Shown here: positions 1 through 5,927 of the stretch, in pieces
Position numbering within the stretch: position 1 is the first letter of the stretch
How the letters are laid out: every line of letters begins with the position of its first letter
Assembly: GCA_016210295.1 (NCBI GenBank)
Contig: JACQUM010000040.1
Span: 1 to 11,661, forward strand
Reading direction: 5' to 3'
DNA: 11,661 nucleotides
Source: Chloroflexota bacterium
GTDB lineage: Bacteria > Chloroflexota > Dehalococcoidia > UBA6926 > JACQUM01
Notes under the pieces: generated by a model
What the model saw: only the letters and a program-made list of their open reading frames with translations
Database searches by the model: none
Told to the model about the DNA's origin: nothing
Program-made: the position numbers and the translations under genes

Positions 1-30
1 CGCCGCCTTAAACCGCTCGGCCACCCCTCC
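1..30 (-). tRNA. tRNA-Ser, 5' part only (cut by window edge)
   Basis: Read on the minus strand, this stretch gives a 7-nt acceptor arm GGAGGGG, then TG at positions 8-9. A D-arm with a 4-bp GCCG/CGGC stem and the loop AGCGGTTTAAGG follows, then position 26. The GGCCGAGCGGTT...AAGGC pattern is typical of bacterial tRNA-Ser, a class II tRNA with a long variable arm. tRNA-Tyr would normally read CCCGAG and tRNA-Leu GCGGAA in the D-arm. The anticodon lies outside the window, so the isoacceptor cannot be named. Confidence 0.82.
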
Positions 31-64
31 AATAAGGCTTGGAGGACACCCAAAAACCCGCCCC

Positions 65-70
65 AGTATA
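65..70 (-). promoter_or_regulatory. Possible -10 box of the tRNA-Ser gene
   Basis: On the minus strand this reads TATACT, five of six matches to TATAAT. It ends 34 nt upstream of the tRNA 5' end, so transcription would start roughly 27 nt before the mature tRNA. I found no convincing -35 box at 16-18 nt spacing, so the call rests on the -10 box and its position only. Confidence 0.3.
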
Positions 71-169
71 GCACCGGCTGGAAGGAAAGAGGAAGGTCAG
101 AGGAGCCGCACACTTGGCGCGCAGCGCTTGGCCGAAGCCCGAAGGCGAAACATTGTATCCGGACTCCAC

Positions 170-199
170 TTGACATTTTCTCCGCCAGACCTCTACACT
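170..199 (+). promoter_or_regulatory. Sigma70-type promoter for the acyl-CoA dehydrogenase gene
   Basis: A perfect TTGACA (170-175) is followed after 18 nt by TACACT (194-199), four of six matches to the -10 consensus. Transcription would begin near position 206, leaving a leader of about 49 nt before the ATG at 255. No operator-like dyad was noticed next to it. The rest of the 31-254 gap shows no other gene. Confidence 0.62.
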
Positions 200-254
200 T
201 CGTCCAGAGCGCGTCCAAGTTGCAAGAGAAGAACACCTAAGGAGGGAGGAGCGT

Positions 255-1454
255 ATGGACTTCGAATTGGAATTCGGGAAAGAGGGCGAGGTCTTCCGCA
301 AGGAGGTCAGGCGCTGGCTCGACGCGAATATGCCTCCAGCCCTCTCGAGCTTCAACCCTGTCAAACAGACCCCCGAGGACTTCAAGAAGGGCCACGAGTT
401 CCATCGCAAGCTAGGCTCAAAGGGATGGCTCGTGCCGTGGGCGCCCAAAGAGTATGGCGGCGCGGGTCTCTCCATCGAGAAGACCCTCATCATCCAGGAG
501 GAGTTCGACAGGGTCGAGGAGTTGACGGGCATCCGCTCCGACACCGGGGGCGGCGTCATTCTGCCTCCCATCCTCACCTACGGGACGGAGCAGCAGAAGC
601 AGACCTGGGCCCGCGGCATCATCCAGGGCACCACTACCTGGTTGCAGGGCCTGACCGAGCCCGAGGCAGGCTCCGACCTGGCGAGCTTGCAGTCCAGGGC
701 CGTCCGGGATGGCGACGACTGGCTTATCAGCGGCACCAAGATCTTCCAGGGGGATCCCCGAGACCCCCTAGACATGGCTTACCTCCTCGTCATCACCAAC
801 CCCGACCGGCCCCGCCACCACAACCTCAGCGTCTTCGGCATCTCCTTGAACCTGCCGGGCGTCAGCCGGTCGCCCATGCGCCTGATCATCTCGGACCGGA
901 GCGCGAACTACTTTGACAACGTGCGGGTCCCCTCCTCTGCCATCCTGGGACAAGAGGGACAGGGGTGGCAGGTGACCCAGGCCCAGCTCGAGATCGAGCA
1001 CGGCTATGGCGGCGCCCAGGTCGACCGAGTCGTTCCCAAGGTTCTCGAGTTCATGAAGAGCGGGCCGAAGGACGGACAGCCCTTCGTCGGCGACGCGGTC
1101 AAGCGGGACCGCTACGTGGACAACTACATCGGCGCCCACGCCGGGTTCCTGTTCTCGCTCCGCAACCTCTCGCGGCGGCTGAACAAAGAGTGGGGCGCCT
1201 ACGACGGCTCGCAGACCATCCTCCACGACAAAGTGTTCGGCGTGGAGCAGGCGGGCCGGAACCTGGAGGTCGCAGGCCTCTACGCCCTCGTGGACGACCC
1301 GAAAGAGGCTCCCGTCCGCGGGGACATCGAAATCCATCAGCGGGAGTCCATCGCAGCCACCCACCCCGCGGGGACCATCGAGGTCCACAAGGTCATCATG
1401 GCCCGCCGGATGGGGATGAGCGCCACCCGGGAGCGCACCGCCGCCACCGTGTAA
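255..1454 (+). CDS. Acyl-CoA dehydrogenase family protein
   Basis: 399 residues, normal length for the acyl-CoA dehydrogenase (ACAD) family. These cytoplasmic flavoenzymes desaturate an acyl-CoA at the alpha-beta bond and pass electrons to an electron-transfer flavoprotein. The N-terminal helical domain carries PKEYGGAG (64-71). The FAD-contacting signature LTEPEAGSDL (133-142) is clear and leads into the middle beta domain (ISGTKIF at 158-164). The C-terminal helical domain ends in AGTIEVHKVIMARRMGM (372-388), which aligns with the family's GTSEIQRxxIARxLLG segment. The MCAD-type catalytic glutamate just before that GT is alanine here (A372). An alternative base could lie in LEIEHG (245-250), as in isovaleryl-CoA-type enzymes. 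A GGAGG-rich Shine-Dalgarno precedes the ATG. The gene stands alone, with its own promoter and terminator. The substrate cannot be read from the sequence. Confidence 0.9.
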   Translation: MDFELEFGKEGEVFRKEVRRWLDANMPPALSSFNPVKQTPEDFKKGHEFHRKLGSKGWLVPWAPKEYGGAGLSIEKTLIIQEEFDRVEELTGIRSDTGGGVILPPILTYGTEQQKQTWARGIIQGTTTWLQGLTEPEAGSDLASLQSRAVRDGDDWLISGTKIFQGDPRDPLDMAYLLVITNPDRPRHHNLSVFGISLNLPGVSRSPMRLIISDRSANYFDNVRVPSSAILGQEGQGWQVTQAQLEIEHGYGGAQVDRVVPKVLEFMKSGPKDGQPFVGDAVKRDRYVDNYIGAHAGFLFSLRNLSRRLNKEWGAYDGSQTILHDKVFGVEQAGRNLEVAGLYALVDDPKEAPVRGDIEIHQRESIAATHPAGTIEVHKVIMARRMGMSATRERTAATV

Positions 1455-1486
1455 ACAGGGCTCACACCAGGCCCTCGAGAGAAAAG

Positions 1487-1526
1487 AAAGAGAGCCGCCC
1501 CGACATTGGTCGGGGCGGCTCTCTTT
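1487..1526. terminator. Bidirectional intrinsic terminator between convergent genes
   Basis: A perfect 18-bp inverted repeat (arms 1487-1504 and 1509-1526, loop ATTG) with a GC-rich core GAGAGCCGCCCCGAC. The stem begins with AAAG, so each transcript reads CTTT at the end of the hairpin. Read on the minus strand the hairpin is followed by a T-rich run (TTTCTTTTCTC), a good U-tract for the DinB-superfamily gene. Read on the plus strand the tail is only TTTCG, so it should be weaker after the acyl-CoA dehydrogenase gene. It sits 32 nt after one stop codon and 41 nt from the other. Confidence 0.85.
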
Positions 1527-1567
1527 CGCTGACCAGGCTAAGAAGCGGCGCGCTCGCCTCCTCGACG

Positions 1568-2050
1568 TCACCCTGTCCTGGAGGCGCCGCCCTCCCCCTG
1601 CCGCGCCGCCGCCAGAGGATCGGTGATGCGGCGGGTGTAGCTCTCCTCCCCGCTCAGGATGTGCTCCAAGACCTGACGGACAGACCACTCCCCTGCCCGC
1701 GGCTCTCTCTCCATGTCCGCGTCTGACACCTGGAGGAGCAGGCCCTCAAGCTGGCCCCGGTGCTCCTGGAGCTGCCTCAAGATGTACTGAGCCTCCGTCG
1801 GAACGGCCCCCAGCATATCCAGCGTCTTGGCCAGCTGGACGGTGTGCTCCGCCTCGTGTATGAGGAGCTGGTAGAAGATGTAGCGCACGTCTCGCGACGG
1901 CCCAGTGCGCATCTGGACCGGAGTCGTCATCTGCTCGTTGGTCACACCGCCGAGCGCCTTATCCGTCTTCTCGCGAAGCGCCCGGAGACGCTCCAGCATC
2001 GTTGCCTTTTCGTCCATCTCGACACCTCTTCTTCCTGGTGTTTGCTCCAT
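1568..2050 (-). CDS. DinB-superfamily protein (four-helix-bundle, putative metal-dependent)
   Basis: 160 residues from the ATG at 2050, a start supported by GGAGG eight nt upstream. A second in-frame ATG at 2017 (GAGGTG five nt upstream) gives 149 residues and is a real alternative. The family forms four-helix bundles that bind a metal through three histidines; some members are thiol transferases, most are uncharacterised. The motif EWSVRQVLEHI (121-131) is the family's most conserved element, and HEAEH (65-69) supplies the other two likely ligands, giving H65, H69 and H130. The order is unusual: HEAEH normally resembles the C-terminal ligand pair and EWSV the N-terminal half, so the bundle may be circularly permuted. 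The name is shared with, but unrelated to, DNA polymerase IV further along. It is transcribed away from the hemerythrin-like gene. Confidence 0.8.
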   Translation of the reverse strand: MEQTPGRRGVEMDEKATMLERLRALREKTDKALGGVTNEQMTTPVQMRTGPSRDVRYIFYQLLIHEAEHTVQLAKTLDMLGAVPTEAQYILRQLQEHRGQLEGLLLQVSDADMEREPRAGEWSVRQVLEHILSGEESYTRRITDPLAAARQGEGGASRTG

Positions 2051-2082
2051 CGTAGCATCCTCCAAGGCAAGCAGTATCGCTC

Positions 2083-2094
2083 CACGAAATCGTG
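2083..2094. promoter_or_regulatory. Candidate operator: 12-bp perfect dyad
   Basis: CACGAAATCGTG is a perfect 12-bp palindrome. It lies 33 nt upstream of the DinB-superfamily start and 20 nt before the -35 box of the divergent hemerythrin-like gene, so one regulator bound here could affect both. A weak -10-like GATACT for the leftward gene overlaps the area at 2073-2078. No regulator is named by the sequence. Confidence 0.35.
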
Positions 2095-2113
2095 ATGAGG
2101 ACACAGATCATGG

Positions 2114-2143
2114 TTGCCTCCCCCGACGTCGCCCTCTTATACT
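2114..2143 (+). promoter_or_regulatory. Sigma70-type promoter for the hemerythrin-like gene
   Basis: TTGCCT (2114-2119, four of six) and TATACT (2138-2143, five of six) are separated by 18 nt. Transcription would start near 2150. That excludes longer upstream readings of the downstream gene and supports a start at 2166 or 2181. Confidence 0.55.
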
Positions 2144-2180
2144 AGCGGGGATTTTCCCTTCGGAGGTGGCGAGGCTCGCC

Positions 2181-2711
2181 TTGGCAAATCGTTCGGCTTC
2201 CCCACCAGTTCACGCATCTATCGGCCTCCTCCTGCGCGAGCACGCCCGCCTCCGGCGCCTCCTGGAGCCCGTCCTCGCCGTCGAAGCCACCGTGGGCGAT
2301 GGGGCCCAAAGCACTCCCCTCGCGTCCCTTCGCCTCCTGGCGCGGGCGGTGACGCGTCTTCAGTCCTTCCTCTCGGCTCACGCGCGAAAGGAGGAGGAGG
2401 GGCTCTTCCCGCCCATCGATGCCGAAGAGGGCCGAGAGGGCGGCCCCACGACAAACCTGCGCGCCGCCCACGTCCACATGGAGATGATGCTCAAGAGCAT
2501 CCTTCAGGAGACGGAGGCGTTGCGAACCACGCCCGATGCGGTCATGCGCCTGCGCCTCAAGGTCCACGTCCACCAGCTCTCCCAGCTCCTTCCCGAGCAC
2601 ATGGAGGAGGAGGAGCGCATCGTCTTCCTCATCGCCCGGCACCGGTTGCCACCTGCCGTGCTGAAAGAGGCTCTGGCGCGGATGCGGGGGACCGCCGCGT
2701 CACAGACCTAG
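2181..2711 (+). CDS. Hemerythrin-like (HHE cation-binding) domain protein
   Basis: 176 residues from a TTG start at 2181, which has GAGG six nt upstream and lies about 30 nt after the predicted transcription start. A GTG at 2166 is the alternative; no ATG fits the promoter. Hemerythrin-type bundles hold a non-haem di-iron centre that binds oxygen, nitric oxide or iron. Candidate ligands follow the family order: H21 (REHARL), H67 and E71 (HARKEEEGLFP), H97/H99 (AAHVHM), H140 and E144 (LLPEHMEEEE). There is no signal peptide or membrane segment, so it should be cytoplasmic. It is divergent from the DinB-superfamily gene, and a G/C hairpin immediately follows the stop codon. The specific role (iron, oxygen or NO response) cannot be read from the sequence. 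Confidence 0.82.
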   Translation: MANRSASPPVHASIGLLLREHARLRRLLEPVLAVEATVGDGAQSTPLASLRLLARAVTRLQSFLSAHARKEEEGLFPPIDAEEGREGGPTTNLRAAHVHMEMMLKSILQETEALRTTPDAVMRLRLKVHVHQLSQLLPEHMEEEERIVFLIARHRLPPAVLKEALARMRGTAASQT

Positions 2712-2813
2712 CCCCCTGGGGGCGTTGAGGGGGAGTAGAGAGGGGCTTCGGCCCTACGGGGCACGGGGGTGTCCCCCGAATTCTCTCTTCCCCCCCTTCC
2801 TGGAAGGAAGGGG
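2711..2813. repeat. Hairpin-rich intergenic element (four consecutive small hairpins)
   Basis: This fills most of the gap before the EamA genes. Four inverted repeats follow each other: GCCCC-CTG-GGGGC (2711-2723), GGGGC-TTCG-GCCCT (2742-2755, with a stable UUCG-type loop), CGGGGG-TGT-CCCCCG (2764-2778), and CCCCTTCC-TGGAA-GGAAGGGG (2793-2813). None is followed by a clear U-tract, so a standard terminator is not obvious, though together they may stop transcription between the convergent genes. The mosaic of short perfect hairpins looks like a REP-type dispersed element. The remaining 2814-2884 shows nothing recognisable. Confidence 0.5.
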
Positions 2814-2884
2814 ATGGTCGAAGCAGTCCCTCAGCGATCTTCTGACCGACTCACTCAAGAGGCCCACCGCCCGGAGGCGGCAGC

Positions 2885-3373
2885 CTAGAGCGAGGCCCCG
2901 TAGGCCACCAGGGCCGCGCCCGCCACCACCAGCAGCCCTCCCGCCATCATGCGCACGGTGACCCGCTCCAGCCGCTGAAGAAAGATCGAGGTCAGGATGA
3001 GTGCCACCAGGGGATTGAGAGCGAAGATGGGAGAGATGATGACCACCGGAGCGTTCTTCAGGGCGAAGAACATCCCCATCACACCCGAGGAGGCGCACAG
3101 TCCAGCGAGGGTGATAAAGAGGAAAGAACTACGCGGTGCGTGAATATCAGCGCGAAGGTGCCGAGCGCTGAACACTGAGATGATGAGAGTCCCGAACAGG
3201 AGCGCGAAGAAAGTAGCGACCTGCGGCTGCACGACGCCGGAGACGACGCTCTTGGAGACGACCTGGCCCACCGCGTAGGACCCTGCCGCGCCCAGCCCCA
3301 GCAACGTGCCTTCGATGACTCGGCTGCTGCGGACCACCTTCTCGGGAGCAGGTGGCTTCGCTGTCGTGCTCAT
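2885..3373 (-). CDS. EamA/DMT transporter, C-terminal half-protein
   Basis: 162 residues. A hydrophilic N-terminus (about 20 residues, rich in Lys, Pro and Arg) is followed by about five hydrophobic segments, the size of a single EamA domain of the drug/metabolite transporter superfamily. Full transporters of this group have two such domains and ten helices. The segment APVVIISPIFALNP followed by an FLQRLE end of the next helix matches the EamA pattern of a P-rich helix 4 entry and an L-x-E close. The ATG overlaps the stop of the upstream EamA gene in an ATGA, the classic arrangement for translational coupling, so the two halves are probably made in equal amounts. The substrate is unknown. 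It could also be one transporter split by a recent frameshift. Confidence 0.8.
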   Translation of the reverse strand: MSTTAKPPAPEKVVRSSRVIEGTLLGLGAAGSYAVGQVVSKSVVSGVVQPQVATFFALLFGTLIISVFSARHLRADIHAPRSSFLFITLAGLCASSGVMGMFFALKNAPVVIISPIFALNPLVALILTSIFLQRLERVTVRMMAGGLLVVAGAALVAYGASL

Positions 3374-3795
3374 TGCGAGCTCAGAATCAGCCCGAGGCCG
3401 CCGACGATGCTCACGGTGCCAAGGAGAAGGTAGACGCTCAGCGTCTCGCCCAGGAAGACCACGGCGATCAGGGAGGCGAACAGAGGAGCAATGCCGATGA
3501 TGGGCGCCGCCCTGCTCACCCCGGCCGCGCTGATGGCGCTGTAGTTCAGGAACCGCCCCAACTGGAAGTTCAGAAGACCGACCAGCACGAGCCACGGGAG
3601 AACGGAGAAGGGTACCTCTGCCAAGGCCCGCCAGTCCATGACGAGAGCGACGGCGAGGCTGAAGGGGACGCCCACCAACAGAGAGATGAAAGTCCCCGTG
3701 GAGGCGCGCATTCCCCGAAGGCCCAGGCGGACGAAGATCGCCCCCACGCCCCACATGGTCATCGCGATCAACGCGAAAAGAATCCCCGCAAGCAT
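3370..3795 (-). CDS. EamA/DMT transporter, N-terminal half-protein
   Basis: 141 residues with about five membrane helices and almost no soluble part. The segment RFLNYSAISAAGVSRAAPII (85-104) and the closing VVFLGE carry the EamA hallmarks. The start at 3795 is chosen because GGAGGGGG lies seven nt upstream and translation runs straight into the first helix; a longer reading would overlap the end of purQ. It begins 25 nt after the purQ stop, so it is probably the second gene of a purQ operon. It ends in ATGA with the next EamA gene. The two products likely pair to form one ten-helix transporter in the inner membrane. Confidence 0.8.
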   Translation of the reverse strand: MLAGILFALIAMTMWGVGAIFVRLGLRGMRASTGTFISLLVGVPFSLAVALVMDWRALAEVPFSVLPWLVLVGLLNFQLGRFLNYSAISAAGVSRAAPIIGIAPLFASLIAVVFLGETLSVYLLLGTVSIVGGLGLILSSQ

Positions 3796-3820
3796 GCCGC
3801 TTCCCCCTCCAACCGTCGCC

Positions 3821-4561
3821 TTACGGTGCGCTCTTCGTTCCCTCTCGCCGATGGCCACTGAGAGGGACGCCGTCAAGCAGGCTTTGGATGACCGACTGAA
3901 ACACGAAACGTCCGTCCTCCCCTCCCAGGACCGCTTCGCAGCACCGCTCCGGGTGAGGCATCATCCCGAGGACGTTGCCTGCCTTGTTCACGATGCCTGC
4001 GATGTTGTGAAGAGAGCCGTTGGGGTTGTCTTCCGGACGGACCTCCCCCACGGGGCTGGCGTAGCGGAAGACGACCTGACTGTTCGCCGCCAGTTCCGCC
4101 AGAGTGGCCGGGTCGGCGAAGTAGTTACCCTCCCCATGAGAGATCGGGATGCGCAAGACCTGCCCTTCCCGGCACGTCCTTGTAAAGGGAGTGTCGGGAC
4201 GCTCCACCCGTAAGGTCACCCACTGACAGCGGTACTCCAGGTGAGCGTTCCGCATCAGCACGCCGGGGAGCAGCCCCGCCTCGCAGAGAATCTGGAAGCC
4301 GTTGCATATTCCCAGCACCGGTTTCCCCTCCGCCGCCATCCTCCCCACCGCCCGCATCACCGGAGAGAACCGAGCAATCGCGCCGCACCGGAGATAGTCC
4401 CCATAAGAGAACCCTCCCGGCAGGATGGCGCAATCGTAGCGAGAGAGGTCCTCCTCTTTGTGCCAGACGAGGTCGGCCGACTGGTGAAAGACCTGGTCCA
4501 GCACGTGAAGACAGTCGCGGTCGCTCCAGGTCCCCGGAAAGACGATGATGGCGAAACGCAT
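3821..4561 (-). CDS. purQ: Phosphoribosylformylglycinamidine synthase subunit PurQ (glutaminase)
   Basis: 246 residues, close to the size of stand-alone PurQ. It is a class I glutamine amidotransferase that supplies ammonia to PurL for the fourth step of purine synthesis, FGAR to FGAM, in the cytoplasm. It starts with the family's FPGTWSDRD stretch (8-16). The oxyanion region is LPGGFSYGDYLRCGAIAR (47-64). The nucleophile C86 lies in GICNGFQ and the other triad members H203 and E205 in MPHPER. The ATG has a purine-rich GAGGAAGAG upstream. In systems with a separate PurQ, PurS and PurL are usually nearby; neither is visible here, so they must lie elsewhere. The two EamA genes follow closely, hinting at co-transcription. 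Confidence 0.95.
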   Translation of the reverse strand: MRFAIIVFPGTWSDRDCLHVLDQVFHQSADLVWHKEEDLSRYDCAILPGGFSYGDYLRCGAIARFSPVMRAVGRMAAEGKPVLGICNGFQILCEAGLLPGVLMRNAHLEYRCQWVTLRVERPDTPFTRTCREGQVLRIPISHGEGNYFADPATLAELAANSQVVFRYASPVGEVRPEDNPNGSLHNIAGIVNKAGNVLGMMPHPERCCEAVLGGEDGRFVFQSVIQSLLDGVPLSGHRREGTKSAP

Positions 4562-4873
4562 TTCTCTTCCTCACCCCTTATTCTACTTGAAGCACTGGCG
4601 GGCAGAAAGCATGGCGACTGTGCAATAGCTCGCTCTAGAGGGAAGGAGACCAGCACCCCGCCCCCTTCCCTCGCCCACACGGTATCTCGCCTCCGCTGAT
4701 GCCCTTAACATTACCTGAAAAATCTCGGCCCTTGCGCAGCTCCCACTCCCTGCGCCACTACCCTGACCCTATACTGTGTCCTGAAAGGCACCGGACCTCT
4801 GGGAGGATGAACGCAAGGCGGCCTTGACCAAGACCCGTCTACGAGTCGAGAGGGCACAGCAAAAGGAGGGATG
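4562..4873. other. Divergent intergenic region between purQ and the copper module
   Basis: About 310 bp without a convincing gene. Leftward, TAGAAT on the minus strand (4580-4585) could be the purQ -10 box, giving a leader of about 12 nt that contains the ribosome site; no good -35 accompanies it. Rightward, TATACT (4770-4775) could be the -10 box of the copper module, with a leader of about 90 nt, again without a matching -35. I saw no clear CopY-, CsoR- or CueR-type dyad. A 29-codon open stretch ending at the HesB-like start lacks a good start codon. Confidence 0.4.
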
Positions 4874-5206
4874 ATGCTTTCGATGACCACTCGAGCCCAG
4901 ACAAGGCTCAAGGAGGCTCTGGACTCCCAATCGTCTCCAAAAGCGGCGGTCCGTGTGGTCGCCATCCGAGGCCCTCACGGCTGCGTCCACGGGTGGGACC
5001 TCGCCATCTCCCAAAAGGAAGACCCCGGAGATACAGCGGTCCAGGAGGGGAGCATCCGCCTGGTCATGGGGGCCGAGGTCGCAGAGATCCTGCGAGGGGC
5101 CACCGTTGACTACCGCGAGGACGGCCTGGGCATTGGCTTCGTCATCGAGGCGCCAAACGCTCCGCGACCGATGCACGGACAGGAAGGCTGCGCCTGCGAT
5201 ACCTAG
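4874..5206 (+). CDS. A-type iron-sulfur carrier-like protein (IscA/HesB family)
   Basis: 110 residues. Of the stacked ATGs at 4871, 4874 and 4883, the one at 4874 is five nt from AGGAG and aligns MLSMTTRA with the usual family start MIxITxRA. The family carries or delivers Fe-S clusters or iron through three cysteines; here C37 (in GPHGC) and C106/C108 (in GCAC near the C-terminus) keep that spacing. The middle (GATVDYREDGLGIGFVIEAPNA, about 75-96) matches the A-type beta fold. The C-terminus ends soon after the Cys pair, and the glycine-rich context of the first Cys is altered (PHGCVHG rather than GGCSG), so it is a divergent member. It heads the metal module, 19 nt before the first YHS gene, and may serve metal handling rather than general cluster assembly. 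Confidence 0.72.
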   Translation: MLSMTTRAQTRLKEALDSQSSPKAAVRVVAIRGPHGCVHGWDLAISQKEDPGDTAVQEGSIRLVMGAEVAEILRGATVDYREDGLGIGFVIEAPNAPRPMHGQEGCACDT

Positions 5207-5225
5207 TGGGCGAAAGGAGAAGGCC

Positions 5226-5387
5226 ATGGCCAAGTGCGCCGTCTGCGCCACTTATGTTCGGGAGTCGACAGCGCCCGCCATATCCGAGTACAAGGGACAG
5301 GTCTACTACTTCCGCTCTTTACGATGCAAGCGGGATTTTGACCGCAACCCGTCCCGGTACGTCGTCGCGCGGCCGGTCGTCTGGTGA
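5226..5387 (+). CDS. Small YHS-domain protein 1 (degenerate)
   Basis: 53 residues, essentially one YHS/TRASH-like zinc-ribbon domain. Such domains bind metal through cysteines and are often found next to or fused with copper P-type ATPases. The AAGGAG site lies a few nt before the ATG. It keeps EYKGQVYYF and CKRDFDRNPSRY (34-45), but the usual DPVCGM start is CAVCATY (C4, C7). The Cys of the usual YYFCS is Arg (YYFRS, R30), leaving C4, C7 and C34. It ends in PVVW, like the third YHS protein, which ends in HIIW. Metal binding may be altered or the protein may act with its paralogs. Confidence 0.75.
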   Translation: MAKCAVCATYVRESTAPAISEYKGQVYYFRSLRCKRDFDRNPSRYVVARPVVW

Positions 5388-5425
5388 GACGCGGAGACCG
5401 AGAGTCGTGAGGAGTGGAGGCAGCC

Positions 5426-5575
5426 GTGGCCAAAGACCCCGTCTGTGGGATGAGTGTAGACGAGGCGAAGGCGTCGAACAGATCGCAGTACCAGGGGAAG
5501 ACTTACTACTTCTGCTCGCCAGGGTGCAAGCGGAGCTTCGACAAGAACCCCGCCCAGTACGCGAAGAAGGGCTAG
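5426..5575 (+). CDS. Small YHS-domain protein 2 (canonical, GTG start)
   Basis: A 49-residue protein starting at GTG 5426, with a perfect GGAGG five nt upstream. It is easy to miss because of its size and start codon. It reads as a textbook YHS domain: DPVCGM at the start (C7), QYQGKTYYFCS (C30), GCKRSFDKNP (C34) and a short basic end. The family binds metals via these cysteines and is thought to act in copper/heavy-metal trafficking. It sits 38 nt after YHS protein 1 and upstream of the SHOCT and ATPase genes, all on the same strand, consistent with one operon. Confidence 0.85.
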   Translation: MAKDPVCGMSVDEAKASNRSQYQGKTYYFCSPGCKRSFDKNPAQYAKKG

Positions 5576-5580
5576 ACAAG

Positions 5581-5596
5581 CGGGCTGAAGAGCCCG
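5581..5596 (+). other. Small hairpin just upstream of the SHOCT gene ribosome site
   Basis: CGGGCT-GAAG-AGCCCG is a perfect 6-bp stem with a tetraloop. It ends one nt before the AAGGAGG that serves the gene at 5609 and has no U-tract. It could be an mRNA-stability or translation element inside the operon; this is inferred from position only. Confidence 0.4.
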
Positions 5597-5608
5597 AAGG
5601 AGGCAGCA

Positions 5609-5878
5609 ATGATGTGGTGGGGCATGGGCCCCCAGTGGGGCGATGGGGCATGGAGTTGGGCATGGGTCATTGGCAGTCTCTTCGGCCTGGTGATGATGGT
5701 CGCCTTCTGGGGGGCCGTCATTTTCCTGATAGTGTGGGGGATACGGACCTTTGGCGCCCCAAGGCCATCAGTTGCTATTGCAGGCGGCACGCCGATCGAA
5801 ATCGCACAGCGCCGCTATGCGGGGGGCGAGATTACCAGGGACCAGTACGAGCAGATCAAGAAGGACCTGGCAGGATAG
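5609..5878 (+). CDS. Membrane protein with C-terminal SHOCT domain
   Basis: 89 residues. The N-terminus is rich in Met and Trp, one membrane helix spans about 20-44, a short linker follows, and the SHOCT motif IEIAQRRYAGGEITRDQYEQ lies at 63-82. SHOCT is a short C-terminal helical domain found on many small membrane proteins; it is thought to mediate oligomerisation. AGGAGG is five nt before the ATG at 5609. The Met-rich N-terminus (M1, M2, M6) may touch metals, but this is speculation. It lies 49 nt before the copper ATPase gene and is frequently seen beside such genes, suggesting a shared operon and function. Confidence 0.82.
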   Translation: MMWWGMGPQWGDGAWSWAWVIGSLFGLVMMVAFWGAVIFLIVWGIRTFGAPRPSVAIAGGTPIEIAQRRYAGGEITRDQYEQIKKDLAG

Positions 5879-5927
5879 ACGCTGAGGGCGCTCTCGACAC
5901 AGGGCCACAAGGCATCGAACCCGCGGA

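Noticed and set aside
768..1688. Minus-strand open frame of 306 codons
   Set aside because: It is antisense to the acyl-CoA dehydrogenase and passes through the terminator hairpin; no family features.
3374..3754. N-terminal extension of the second EamA gene
   Set aside because: The extension is out of frame with, and fully inside, the first EamA gene and is Arg/Gly-rich; the ATGA overlap marks the real start.
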